From assembly GCA_028291285.1 (NCBI GenBank), contig JAQGIJ010000058.1, positions 1 to 12,879 of the forward strand: a stretch of DNA of 12,879 nt. The letters are read 5' to 3'. Source of the DNA: Phenylobacterium sp. GTDB lineage: Bacteria > Pseudomonadota > Alphaproteobacteria > Caulobacterales > Caulobacteraceae. Below the pieces are notes generated by a model. It saw only the letters and a list, made by a program, of their open reading frames with translations. It was not told the origin of the DNA and ran no database searches. The position numbers and the translations under genes were made by a program. Of the stretch, positions 1 through 6,259 are shown piece after piece (positions within the stretch are counted from its first letter, which is position 1; every line of letters starts with the position of its first letter).

Positions 1-505
1 GGCCGTTCACCACCCAGCCGTCGCCCTGCCTCACCGCGCGTGTGCGGACACCGGCCAGGTCCGAGCCCGCGCCGGGCTCGGAGAACAGCTGGCACCAGGA
101 GACCTCGCCCGCCACGGTCGGCGCCATAAAGCGCTCGAACTGCTCGGGCGTGCCGTGCTTGCGGATCACCGCCATGGCCATCGACAGCCCGATCGACTGG
201 CCGATGTAGAACGGCGTGTGATAGCGCGACTGCTCGGCGGCGAAGATCTGGGCGTAGGGGGCGGGCAGGCCGCGGCCGCCGACGTTCACCGGCGCGGAAA
301 CGGCGCCATAGCCGGCCCCAGCCTTCTTCTGCTGCCAGGCGCGGGCGCGCTCGACGAGCTCATCCTCATCCCACGCCACCGGCGGCGGCTCGCGGTACTC
401 CGCTGCGTTCTCCGTCAGCCAGGCGCGCACCTCCGCGCGGAAGGCGGCCTCCTCAGGCGTGTCGAGCGCCACCGTGTTTTGCGTCTCGGCCGCACCGTCC
501 GCCAA
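1..505 (-). CDS. Acyl-CoA dehydrogenase, N-terminal 168 residues (cut by window edge)
   Basis: This is a flavin-dependent acyl-CoA dehydrogenase (alpha,beta-desaturation of an acyl-CoA), seen only as its N-terminal and early middle domains. The sequence opens with the helical N-terminal domain (DTPEEAAFR at 15-23). It then reaches the FAD/substrate-contact motif WCQLFSEPGAGSDLAG at 137-152 and breaks off at WVVNG, where the family continues with QKIWT. No ATG fits. The start is a TTG at 505 preceded by AGGAGG (511-516) with a 5-nt spacer, and it follows a promoter-like element at 535-562. It is clearly paralogous to the 419-aa dehydrogenase on the right of the window (shared DTPEEAAF, WCQLFSEP, SDLAG). 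It is the last visible gene of the leftward operon, 99 bp after the SDR gene. Catalytic Glu and C-terminal domain lie outside, so substrate class cannot be judged. Confidence 0.9.
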   Translation of the reverse strand, partial: MADGAAETQNTVALDTPEEAAFRAEVRAWLTENAAEYREPPPVAWDEDELVERARAWQQKKAGAGYGAVSAPVNVGGRGLPAPYAQIFAAEQSRYHTPFYIGQSIGLSMAMAVIRKHGTPEQFERFMAPTVAGEVSWCQLFSEPGAGSDLAGVRTRAVRQGDGWVVNG

Positions 506-534
506 GCGAACCTCCTCAGGAAAAGCCGGGCCGC

Positions 535-562
535 AACCTAGCCTTGGCGGCGCGCCCGACAA
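535..562 (-). promoter_or_regulatory. Promoter candidate for the edge acyl-CoA dehydrogenase
   Basis: Reading on the minus strand, TTGTCGG (562-556) and GCTAGGTT (542-535) are separated by 13 nt. This resembles the Caulobacter housekeeping consensus TTGACGS-N10-14-GCTANAWC (one mismatch in the first box, two in the second). Viewed as sigma-70 it is TTGTCG, 16 nt, TAGGTT. It would start transcription about 20-25 nt before the TTG start codon, just upstream of the AGGAGG ribosome site. This suggests that the dehydrogenase is transcribed separately as well as by read-through. Not tested. Confidence 0.45.
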
Positions 563-567
563 CAGCG

Positions 568-597
568 AAAAGCGCCCTGCGTCCTAGCGGAAGGCGC
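568..597 (-). terminator. Possible weak intrinsic terminator after the SDR gene
   Basis: Just beyond the SDR stop codon, the minus strand can pair GCGCC (597-593) with GGCGC (576-572). An inner TCC/GGA pairing (591-589 with 584-582) leaves unpaired bases on both sides, and four T residues (571-568) follow directly. The stem is short and interrupted, so termination would be partial at best. It fits with the promoter candidate immediately downstream. Confidence 0.3.
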
Positions 598-604
598 CGC
601 TGCG

Positions 605-1456
605 TCACTGCGCCCCGGCGTCTTCCTTCATCTCGGCCTCGCGGTTCACATGGTGCAGGTAGGAGAGCAGGCCCACCGGGATCCGGCTGCCGCCGGTCAC
701 CTGGACGACGGTGCCGCTGACCCAACTGGACTCGTCGGAGACGAAATAGACCGCCAGCGGCCCGACGTCCTCGACGCGGCCCAGCCGGCGCAGCGGTACG
801 GTCTCGATCTGGCGGCGGCGGCGGGATTCGCTGCTCATCGACCCGGCCCGTTCGACCGGGATCACCCCCGGCGCGATGGCGTTCACCCGGATGCCCAGGT
901 GCCCCCACTCCACCGCCGCCGTGGCGGTGAGGCTCTCGACCCCGGCCTTGGCCGCGCCGTAGCTGCCGGTGCGCGGGCAGGGCTGCGAGCCGCTGCGCGA
1001 GGAGATGTTCACGATCGCCCCGCCGCGGGTCATGGTCTTGGCCGCCGCCTGCATCGCGAAGAAGGTCCACTTCAGGTTCAGGTCGACCACCGCGTCCCAC
1101 TTCTTCTCGTCGAGGGTGAAGAGCGGGCCCACGTCCTCGGCATTGGCGGAACCGGCGTTGTTCACCCAGCCGTCGATGTAGCCGAAGCGGTCCAGCGTCG
1201 TCTGAACGATGCGGTTGATGTCGTCCATCTTGGTGATGTCCGAGGGGATCGGCACGGCCGTGCGGCCCAGGGCCTCGATCTCGCGGGCCGTGGAGAGCAG
1301 CGGCTCCTCGGCCCGGCCGGTGAGGATCACGTTGGCGCCGGCCTGGGCCATCGCCAGGCTGATGCCGCGCCCGATGCCGCGGCCGCCGCCGGTGACGACG
1401 ACGCTGCGGCCTTCCAGCGAGAACATGGGCAGGTGGGGCGTCTTGGGGTCGGGCAT
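605..1456 (-). CDS. SDR-family NAD(P)-dependent oxidoreductase (283 aa)
   Basis: Classical short-chain dehydrogenase/reductase, full length. It has the cofactor motif TGGGRGIG at 22-29, structural NNAG at 99-102, and the catalytic set N127, S153, Y166, K170 (SYGAAK). PG at 196-197 follows. The family oxidises or reduces hydroxyl/carbonyl groups with NAD(H) or NADP(H). In this operon it most plausibly acts on a hydroxyacyl-CoA or an alcohol/ketone of the catabolised substrate, but this is inferred only from context. The 20-residue tail after the GG at 254-255 (RIPVGLLSYLHHVNR...) is histidine/charge-rich and of unknown role. ATG 1456 is preceded by a GGAG-type ribosome site; an internal Met11 directly before the Rossmann fold is an alternative start. 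The gene starts 30 bp after the stop of the short ACAD-like gene, so co-transcription is likely. Confidence 0.93.
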   Translation of the reverse strand: MPDPKTPHLPMFSLEGRSVVVTGGGRGIGRGISLAMAQAGANVILTGRAEEPLLSTAREIEALGRTAVPIPSDITKMDDINRIVQTTLDRFGYIDGWVNNAGSANAEDVGPLFTLDEKKWDAVVDLNLKWTFFAMQAAAKTMTRGGAIVNISSRSGSQPCPRTGSYGAAKAGVESLTATAAVEWGHLGIRVNAIAPGVIPVERAGSMSSESRRRRQIETVPLRRLGRVEDVGPLAVYFVSDESSWVSGTVVQVTGGSRIPVGLLSYLHHVNREAEMKEDAGAQ

Positions 1457-1486
1457 GTTTCGCTCCGCTGAAGGCGATGGATCAGG

Positions 1487-2458
1487 TCAGGCGTTGATCA
1501 GGTCTGGGGCCTTGGCGGGAGCCTTGGCCTTGGCGATCGGCCAGCGGGCGTCGGCGAACGCGAGCGCCGAGGCGTTGGCGCCGCCGGTCTCCGTCTGCAG
1601 CGCCCGCAGGCGATAGGTCCACAGATGCAGCAGGTGCTCGTTGGTCACGCCCATGCCGCCGTTGAACTGGTGCAGGTCGAAGGCGAACTTGTGCACGTGC
1701 ATCTGGGCGTAGGTGGCGGCGTGCAGCGCGTCGTTGGGATCGCAGCTCCAGGCCGCCTTCAACGCCAGATAGCGCATGGCGAGCGCGATCTGGTGGCACT
1801 GGGCGAGCCGGTGCTGGATCGCCTGCAGCATGCCGATCGGCTTGCCGAAGACGTGCCGCTGCTTGACGTAGTCGACGGTGAAGGCCGTGGCGGTGGCGGC
1901 CGCGGCGGCCATCTCCAGCGCGAGGCCCACCCGCCGCCACTGGGTGAGCAGGGCGGCGGAGCCGGCGCCCAGCCGGCGGCCCCTGGAGAGCTGCGGCGGG
2001 GTGCGGAACCGGCCGTAGGGATAGGCCAGGATGGTGGTCGCCGGCTCCACGTCGTCGGGGGAGACCTCCAGCACCACGGCCTCGTCGCCATCGCGGGCGA
2101 TGGCGTGGGGGGCGATCGGCAGCAGCCGCTGGGCGTCCGTCAGCTTGTCGGAAAGCAGTGCGATCGGGCCGCGGATCGGCTGGTCGGGCGAGACCAGCGG
2201 CGCCACCAGGGCCGAGGCGGTCAGCTCCACCACGCAGGGCAGGGCGGCGGTCTCCAGGATCATCAGCGCCACGTCGAGCGGGGTCAGCCCGTTGCGCAGG
2301 CCGTCGATGAAGCCGTCGGCCTCCAGCTTCCGCCGCAGTTCGGGGACGAAGTAGCTGTAGGCGAACCGCTGGTCCTGGGTCGGCTGCTGGTAGGGGCGGC
2401 AGGCGGACTGGACGGCGGTCACCAGCACCTGTTGTTCTTCGGAAAGGGCGAAGTCCAT
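1487..2458 (-). CDS. Short, diverged acyl-CoA dehydrogenase-like protein, probable non-catalytic partner subunit (323 aa)
   Basis: The C-terminal half is recognisably ACAD: YVKQRHVFGKPIGMLQAIQH at 197-216 and the GGMGVTNEHLL stretch at 267-277. At 323 aa it is shorter than the usual 370-420. The middle-domain FAD motif (WCQxxSEPxxGSD in its neighbour) is missing. By hand alignment on the conserved Phe204, the IVD/LCAD-type catalytic Glu position is R175 (next to W174). The MCAD Glu376 position falls at T291, although E290 is adjacent and a one-residue shift cannot be excluded. This pattern matches the beta subunits of alpha2beta2 acyl-CoA dehydrogenases known from steroid side-chain degradation. 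It begins 3 bp after the stop of the full-length ACAD, with its ribosome site (GGGGAG) inside that gene's end, consistent with translational coupling and equal dosage. The Ala/Lys-rich tail (310-316) looks flexible. An independent enzyme with an unusual base is the main alternative. Confidence 0.85.
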   Translation of the reverse strand: MDFALSEEQQVLVTAVQSACRPYQQPTQDQRFAYSYFVPELRRKLEADGFIDGLRNGLTPLDVALMILETAALPCVVELTASALVAPLVSPDQPIRGPIALLSDKLTDAQRLLPIAPHAIARDGDEAVVLEVSPDDVEPATTILAYPYGRFRTPPQLSRGRRLGAGSAALLTQWRRVGLALEMAAAAATATAFTVDYVKQRHVFGKPIGMLQAIQHRLAQCHQIALAMRYLALKAAWSCDPNDALHAATYAQMHVHKFAFDLHQFNGGMGVTNEHLLHLWTYRLRALQTETGGANASALAFADARWPIAKAKAPAKAPDLINA

Positions 2459-2461
2459 GGC

Positions 2462-3604
2462 TCAGGCTCCCCGGGGCAGGTTGAGCGCCTGCTGGGCGAT
2501 CAGGTTGAGTTGGATCTCGTAGGTGCCGGCGGCGATGCTGGCGGAGATGTTCGAGCGGAAGAACTGGCCCAGGTCCGGGTCGTCGCCCATCAGGGTCTGG
2601 GGCGCGTACTCGGCGATGAAGTCCATCATCTCCAGCACGGCGTCGGCGGCGCAGACGCGGCTGATGTTGGCCTCGATGGTGGGGCCCATGTCCTTCGCCC
2701 GCTGGTCGACCACCAGGTAGGTGAGCATCCGGGCCGCCTCGAACATGGCGGCGATCCTGCCGGCCCGGGCGCGGATGATCGGATCGGCCGCGCGGCCTTC
2801 CTCGGCGAGCCGCTCCATCGCCAGGTCCAGGAGCTGAAGACCCTGGTTGTAGCGCGGGATGCCGACGCGCTCGAAGGAGAGCGCATAGATGATGATCTCC
2901 CAGGCGCGGCTCTCCTCGCCGACGCGGTTTTCGACGGGGACCTGCACGTCGGTGAAGAACATCTCGTTCAGGTGGCCGCGCTCGACCAGGCCGGGGAAGG
3001 AGCGCACCTGCACGCCGGGCGAGTTCATCGGCACCAGGAGGATGGAGATGTCCTTGCGCCCCTGGCCGGTGCGGGCCAGCAGGAAGCACCAGTCGGCCTT
3101 GCGGGAATAGGAGGTCCAGATCTTCGAGCCGTTGATGACGTAGTGGTCGCCCACCCGCTCGGCGCGCGTCTTCAGCGCCGCCAGGTCGGTGCCCGCGCCG
3201 GGCTCGGAATAGCCCTGGCACCAGATCACCGTGCCGCTGGCGATCCGCGGCAGGTGCTCGGCCTTCTGCTCGGGGGTGCCGTAACGCATCAGCGTCGGCC
3301 CGAGCCAATTGACGTTCATATACTGCGGGCCGCGCGGTTCGCCGGCGACCTTCATCTCCTCGGCGAGGATGTACTGCTCCCAGACGTCGCCGTTGCGGCC
3401 GCCGTATTCCGCCGGCCAATGCGGCAGCAGCAGGCCCCGCTCGGCCAGCTTGGCGGCGAAGCTGCGCGAGAACTCGACCTGCTCGTCGGAGCCCATGCCC
3501 AGGGGCTTGTAGTCCGTCTCCCAGTTCGGCGGCAGCAGATCGGCGAGGGCCTGGCGGACCTCTGCGCGATAGCGCTCGTGCGCCTCTGACCAGGCGAATT
3601 CCAT
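2462..3604 (-). CDS. Acyl-CoA dehydrogenase, catalytic-type subunit (380 aa)
   Basis: Full-length ACAD. Helical N-domain residues 1-125, FAD motif WCQGYSEPGAGTDLA at 128-142, INGSKIWTS at 157-165, beta-domain end FFTDVQVPVENRVG at 216-229, then the C-terminal helical domain. The MCAD-type catalytic Glu (YEGT) is replaced by Ala359 (AAGTYEIQ, 358-365). Instead Glu245 in SFERVGIPR occupies the isovaleryl-CoA/long-chain ACAD position, so Glu245 is the likely base. This relocation is also seen in ACADs acting on bulky or branched thioesters. A very strong ribosome site (GGAGGAG, 3614-3608) precedes ATG 3604. It is the first gene of the leftward operon and lies 3 bp before its ACAD-like partner. 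An inverted repeat at 3643-3662 sits in its upstream region. Electrons would pass to ETF. Substrate unknown. Confidence 0.93.
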   Translation of the reverse strand: MEFAWSEAHERYRAEVRQALADLLPPNWETDYKPLGMGSDEQVEFSRSFAAKLAERGLLLPHWPAEYGGRNGDVWEQYILAEEMKVAGEPRGPQYMNVNWLGPTLMRYGTPEQKAEHLPRIASGTVIWCQGYSEPGAGTDLAALKTRAERVGDHYVINGSKIWTSYSRKADWCFLLARTGQGRKDISILLVPMNSPGVQVRSFPGLVERGHLNEMFFTDVQVPVENRVGEESRAWEIIIYALSFERVGIPRYNQGLQLLDLAMERLAEEGRAADPIIRARAGRIAAMFEAARMLTYLVVDQRAKDMGPTIEANISRVCAADAVLEMMDFIAEYAPQTLMGDDPDLGQFFRSNISASIAAGTYEIQLNLIAQQALNLPRGA

Positions 3605-3642
3605 CGGCTCCTCCCATTTATGACGCCGCGGCCGCCGAGCCT

Positions 3643-3662
3643 TTGACGAGCGCAGGCGTCAA
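3643..3662. promoter_or_regulatory. Inverted repeat TTGACG-N8-CGTCAA, operator or -35 candidate
   Basis: Perfect 6-bp arms (3643-3648 and 3657-3662) flank an 8-bp spacer, about 40 bp upstream of the start codon of the leftward ACAD operon. On the minus strand the 3662-3657 arm is itself a good -35 box (TTGACG). The -10 region that should follow (around GCTCGG, 15 nt after TTGACGC) is poor. Size and symmetry suit a dimeric repressor such as the TetR-type regulators that often control fatty-acid degradation operons. No regulator gene is in the window. Confidence 0.4.
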
Positions 3663-3672
3663 TGTCGCCCCA

Positions 3673-3701
3673 GGGGTAGGGGCGGTCTAGGGGGTGTGGG
3701 G
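3673..3701 (+). other. G-quadruplex-capable G-run cluster
   Basis: Four runs of four to five G (3673-3676, 3679-3682, 3690-3694, 3698-3701) are separated by loops of 2, 7 and 3 nt, which satisfies the usual G4 motif. It lies in the 139-bp gap between the helix-hairpin-helix gene and the ACAD operon. The G-rich strand is the template strand for both flanking minus-strand genes. The rest of this gap holds the inverted repeat and a short AT-rich stretch near 3702-3712. No function is shown. Confidence 0.5.
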
Positions 3702-3743
3702 CGAAAACTTATGCGCAGCCGCGACTTGCGGCCGCCGGATCGA

Positions 3744-3998
3744 TCAGCGGTTGCGGGCGCGCTCGTCCACCAGCCAGCGGGGCTCGCGCGGCAGGCCCAC
3801 CGTGGCGCCGCCGGCTCGCAGGTCGGCGACACGGCGCTCGTCGAAGCCCGGCACAAAGGCGACCTCTTCCCAGGTGAGATAGGGCCGCCAGAGCAGCAGG
3901 TCGTAGGCCGCACGCAGGTCGACGCCGGGGAGCGCCTGGAGTTGCTCGACCGTGGCTGAGTTGAGGTCCACCATTGCGCGAACAACCGACCATCCCAT
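3744..3998 (-). CDS. Small helix-hairpin-helix (ComEA-like) protein (84 aa)
   Basis: After a short leader the protein reads VDLNSATVEQLQALPGVDLR (10-29), the classic first helix-hairpin-helix of ComEA-type DNA-binding modules. A second hairpin follows around 43-62 (WEEVAFVPGFDERRVADLRA). The module binds DNA non-specifically in competence proteins and some nucleases. Here it stands alone, with no signal peptide, membrane segment or second domain, so a competence role is not implied. The fragment ends in a basic tail (ERARNR). The start is uncertain: ATG 3998 gives 84 aa, and in-frame ATG 3974 gives 76 aa beginning MVDLNSATV. Neither has a strong ribosome site. It begins 41 bp after the stop of the histidine kinase gene on the same strand, so it may be read from the kinase promoter. 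An inverted repeat (AACCGA 3984-3989, TCGGTT 4001-4006) spans the start. Confidence 0.75.
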   Translation of the reverse strand: MGWSVVRAMVDLNSATVEQLQALPGVDLRAAYDLLLWRPYLTWEEVAFVPGFDERRVADLRAGGATVGLPREPRWLVDERARNR

Positions 3999-4039
3999 GA
4001 TCGGTTCGACCTGAGCTGCAGATTTCGACTTGGAAATGT

Positions 4040-5428
4040 TTAGAGCAGCTGGCTCTGCGCGCTGTCCGGCGAGGGCAGAGCATCGCCGCGCAGCGTGAGC
4101 TTGAAGGTCAGCCCCGGACCCTCCAGCGTCTCCAGCTCGCCCCGGCACTGCTGCACCAGCGAGCGCACCAGCCGCATGCCGAGCCCGTTGGGGACCGGCT
4201 TGCGCGGCAGCCCGCGGCCCTCGTCGCTGACGGAAAGGACCAGGCCGTCGGGGGTGTTGTCCAGCCTCACCCGGATGACGCCGCGGTCGGGTGGGGGATA
4301 GGCGTACTTGGCGGCGTTGGTGACCAGCTCGTTGACCACCAGGCCGAGCGCCACGGCGCGTTCGAGCGGCACCATGGCGGGATCGGCGGCGACCTCCATC
4401 CGCACGCGGTCGCTGTCGAGGAGCGAGGAAGACAGGCGCTCGCAGAGCCGCTGCAGATAGCTGCCGAAGTCCACCTCGTCCTTGCTGCTGGCGCGGTACA
4501 GGCTGGCGTGCACGTCGGCGATGGTCTGGATCCGGTCCACGGCCTTCTGCAGGTCCTCGCGCACCTGCGCGTTCGCGGCCAGTCGGGCCTGCATGGACAG
4601 CATGGCCGAGACCGCGGCGAGATTGTTCTTCACCCGATGGTTGAGCTCGTCGAAGAGCTCGGTCTGGCGGCTCTCCGCGGCCTTGCGCTCGGTGATGTCG
4701 ACCACGATCTGCGCCAGCTGTTTGTCGCTCAGGCGGCTCAGCCGGATGTCGAACCAACGGTTGGCCCGGCGCGCATGGAGCTCGAAGCCCACGGTTTCGC
4801 CGCGGAAGGCCCGCTCGGTGAGCGCGATGTAGGGCGCATCGGGCTTGCGCAGGATCTCGCTCTGACGGCGGCCGATCACGGAGGTGTCGGCGTTGAACAT
4901 CCGCAGCAGGGCCGGATTGGCCTCCACCACCATGAAGTCCGCCAGACCTCCCGTCTCGTCCCAGATCCCCTCGAGCAGGGCGAAGCCCTCGGAGACGCCT
5001 TCGAACAGGGTGCGATAGCGCGCCTCCCGCTCGGCCAGCCGGGCGAAGTCCGCGCGCCGGCGGCGCAGGAGCGTGCGCAGCCGCGAGCCCACCGCGCCGA
5101 TGAAGGCTCCGGTGCAGACGAACAGCAGCAGGTTGAAGGCGATCGCCACGGGCGTGGCGGCGGCGCCGGGGGTGTTGCGCAGGAACATCCAGCTGGCGCC
5201 GAAGCTCAACACCAGGGCGATGGCGGCCGAGAGCTCGCCGCCGACCAGGGCCGAGCCGAGGATCGCGGGGTAGAACAGGCTGAAGACGCTCAATCCGGTC
5301 AGGCTGTGGCCGAGCGCGCCCCGCACCACGGTGGCGGCGAGCACGAAGCCCACGGCGAGCGCCGGCCCGACGAGGCGCCGGCCCATGCGACCGTGGGATG
5401 CGAGACTGGTCCTCGCTGCGCCTTTCAT
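4040..5428 (-). CDS. Membrane-bound HisKA_2/HWE-type sensor histidine kinase with PAS domain (462 aa)
   Basis: Sensor kinase of an orphan two-component system. Four hydrophobic segments (about 20-36, 44-64, 67-83, 92-115) resemble the KdpD-type DUF4118 membrane module. A basic linker and a PAS-like domain follow (about 135-250, with ANRWFDIRL and IVVDITERK at its end). The dimerisation helix ELNHRVKNNL carries the phospho-acceptor His264, typical of the HisKA_2/HWE group. The ATPase domain shows the N box NELVTNAAKYAYP (366-378), G1 DEGRGLP (402-408) and G2 GLGMRL (415-420). The frame is open back to 5644, but ATG 5428 has AGGA 8-9 nt upstream and gives a sensible N-terminus; Met at 5491 lacks a ribosome site. 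No response regulator lies in the window. In alphaproteobacteria this kinase group often feeds the PhyR-EcfG general stress response. The divergent DUF2383 gene, with its EcfG-like promoter, makes that role plausible but unproven. Confidence 0.92.
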   Translation of the reverse strand: MKGAARTSLASHGRMGRRLVGPALAVGFVLAATVVRGALGHSLTGLSVFSLFYPAILGSALVGGELSAAIALVLSFGASWMFLRNTPGAAATPVAIAFNLLLFVCTGAFIGAVGSRLRTLLRRRRADFARLAEREARYRTLFEGVSEGFALLEGIWDETGGLADFMVVEANPALLRMFNADTSVIGRRQSEILRKPDAPYIALTERAFRGETVGFELHARRANRWFDIRLSRLSDKQLAQIVVDITERKAAESRQTELFDELNHRVKNNLAAVSAMLSMQARLAANAQVREDLQKAVDRIQTIADVHASLYRASSKDEVDFGSYLQRLCERLSSSLLDSDRVRMEVAADPAMVPLERAVALGLVVNELVTNAAKYAYPPPDRGVIRVRLDNTPDGLVLSVSDEGRGLPRKPVPNGLGMRLVRSLVQQCRGELETLEGPGLTFKLTLRGDALPSPDSAQSQLL

Positions 5429-5630
5429 GTCTGGTCCTGTCGACGCGGTAAGATCATCTAAGCCCCGCTTGCTCCGGCTGACCACTTGCATTTCGCAATC
5501 GTGCAGGCGCTTTGCTGTTTTCCGGCCAGAACACACAAAAGAGATAAAGAATAAGCCCGCATGTACGCTTCGCCGCAGCCATGGCGATCCCACGCGCGGG
5601 TCCTCGATGCGCAGCTTTAGATTGAGCGGA

Positions 5631-5648
5631 TGCTTTGCATGCAAAGCA
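5631..5648. promoter_or_regulatory. 18-bp perfect palindrome, operator candidate
   Basis: TGCTTTGCATGCAAAGCA is perfectly self-complementary with no spacer. It lies 111 bp upstream of the DUF2383 start codon, about 55 bp before its EcfG-like -35 box, and 203 bp upstream of the kinase start. The AT-rich half-sites, in a GC-rich genome and outside any gene, argue for a protein-binding site rather than chance. A terminator is unlikely because both flanking genes point away. Confidence 0.5.
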
Positions 5649-5702
5649 GTTCTACAGCGGCTTACCTCCCGCGCGGCGACGGGACGCCGCCGACGACGTG
5701 GT

Positions 5703-5727
5703 GGAACAGGTCGGGCCGCAGAGGGTT
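5703..5727 (+). promoter_or_regulatory. EcfG (general stress sigma factor)-like promoter for the DUF2383 gene
   Basis: GGAAC (5703-5707) is followed after 16 nt by GGTT (5724-5727). The alphaproteobacterial EcfG/SigT consensus is GGAAC-N16/17-CGTT, so there is one mismatch, in the -10 element. Transcription would begin near 5733, leaving a leader of about 25 nt that holds the AGGAG ribosome site (5747-5751). Position, spacing and the stress-type gene downstream all agree. Confidence 0.5.
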
Positions 5728-5758
5728 GTTGCGGCGAACCCTACTTAGGAGACATCCC

Positions 5759-6211
5759 ATGGACACGAGCCAAGACGGCGCCGTGAAGCTTCTCAACAGC
5801 CTGATCGAGACCACCCTCGACAGCGCCCACGGCTACGAGGAGGCGGCCGAGCATGCCCGCGACGGCCAGCTGAAGACGATGTTCTCGGAGCGGTCGCGCC
5901 GCCGCCAGGACCTGGCCCGGCAGCTGCAGCAGGAGGTGCGCACCTTCGGCGGCGATCCGAAGGACAGCCAGTCGGTGCTCGGAAAGGCGCACAACAAGTT
6001 CGCCGACCTGAAGAGCGCGCTCACCGGCGGCAGCGAAAAGGCGGTTGTCGACGAGGTCGAGCGCGGCGAGGACGTGATCAAGGCCAAGTTCGAGAAGGCG
6101 CTGAAGGACGACGACCTGCCGCCCAACGCGCGCCAGGTGGTCAGCCACGCCTACGAGACCATCCGCGCCGACCACGACGAGATCAGCCGGCTCAAGCACT
6201 CGATGCACTGA
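5759..6211 (+). CDS. DUF2383 / PA2169-family four-helix-bundle protein (150 aa)
   Basis: The sequence fits the DUF2383 (PA2169-type, ferritin-like) family. An N-terminal helix carries AVKLLNSLIETTLDSAHGYEEAAEHARD (8-35). A second helix follows (LKTMFSERSRRRQDLARQLQQEV, 38-60), then a GG-containing turn and two further acidic helices (about 75-115 and 122-148). Length is normal for the family. Such proteins are small, soluble and Glu/His-rich. Many are induced in stress or stationary phase, and the molecular role is not established. Whether the ferritin-like di-iron ligands are complete cannot be decided by eye. ATG 5759 has AGGAG at 5747-5751 with a 7-nt spacer. The gene is monocistronic: a 330-bp regulatory region lies upstream and a GC-rich hairpin follows the stop. 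Confidence 0.88.
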   Translation: MDTSQDGAVKLLNSLIETTLDSAHGYEEAAEHARDGQLKTMFSERSRRRQDLARQLQQEVRTFGGDPKDSQSVLGKAHNKFADLKSALTGGSEKAVVDEVERGEDVIKAKFEKALKDDDLPPNARQVVSHAYETIRADHDEISRLKHSMH

Positions 6212-6219
6212 GCGACGCG

Positions 6220-6248
6220 GCGGCGGGCGCCCGCGCGGCGCCCGCCGC
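6220..6248 (+). terminator. GC-rich hairpin between convergent genes
   Basis: A perfect 12-bp stem (6220-6231 with 6237-6248) closes a 5-nt loop, starting 9 nt after the DUF2383 stop and ending 11 nt before the stop of the converging glycosyltransferase gene. There is no T-tract on either side, so it is not a canonical intrinsic terminator. The position in a convergent gap suggests two-way termination or RNA 3'-end stabilisation. Confidence 0.55.
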
Positions 6249-6259
6249 GCGGGTTGGCC

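Larger units (their letters stand above)
5429..5758. other. 330-bp divergent intergenic region between sensor kinase and DUF2383 gene
   Basis: This is the longest gene-free stretch of the window. It contains an AT-rich segment at about 5517-5555, striking against the GC-rich background and probably part of the kinase promoter, although no convincing -35/-10 pair could be fixed. It also contains an 18-bp perfect palindrome (5631-5648) and, near the right end, an EcfG-like promoter (5703-5727) for the DUF2383 gene. Open frames crossing it lack ribosome sites and family resemblance. Confidence 0.6.

Noticed and set aside
1482..3617. A 711-codon open frame on the minus strand overlapping both left ACAD genes, and a 654-codon frame opposite (1625-3589)
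   Set aside because: Low-complexity Arg/Pro/Gly/Ala composition, no family motifs, no ribosome site; typical stop-poor shadow frames of high-GC genes. The real ACADs in the other frame have complete domain signatures.
5498..5523. EcfG-like element on the minus strand for the kinase (GGAAA-N17-CGAT)
   Set aside because: Two mismatches in nine key positions; too weak to claim.
5429..5644. N-terminal extension of the sensor kinase to Met at 5644
   Set aside because: No ribosome site, unlike any kinase N-terminus, and it would start inside the 18-bp palindrome; ATG 5428 has a good ribosome site.
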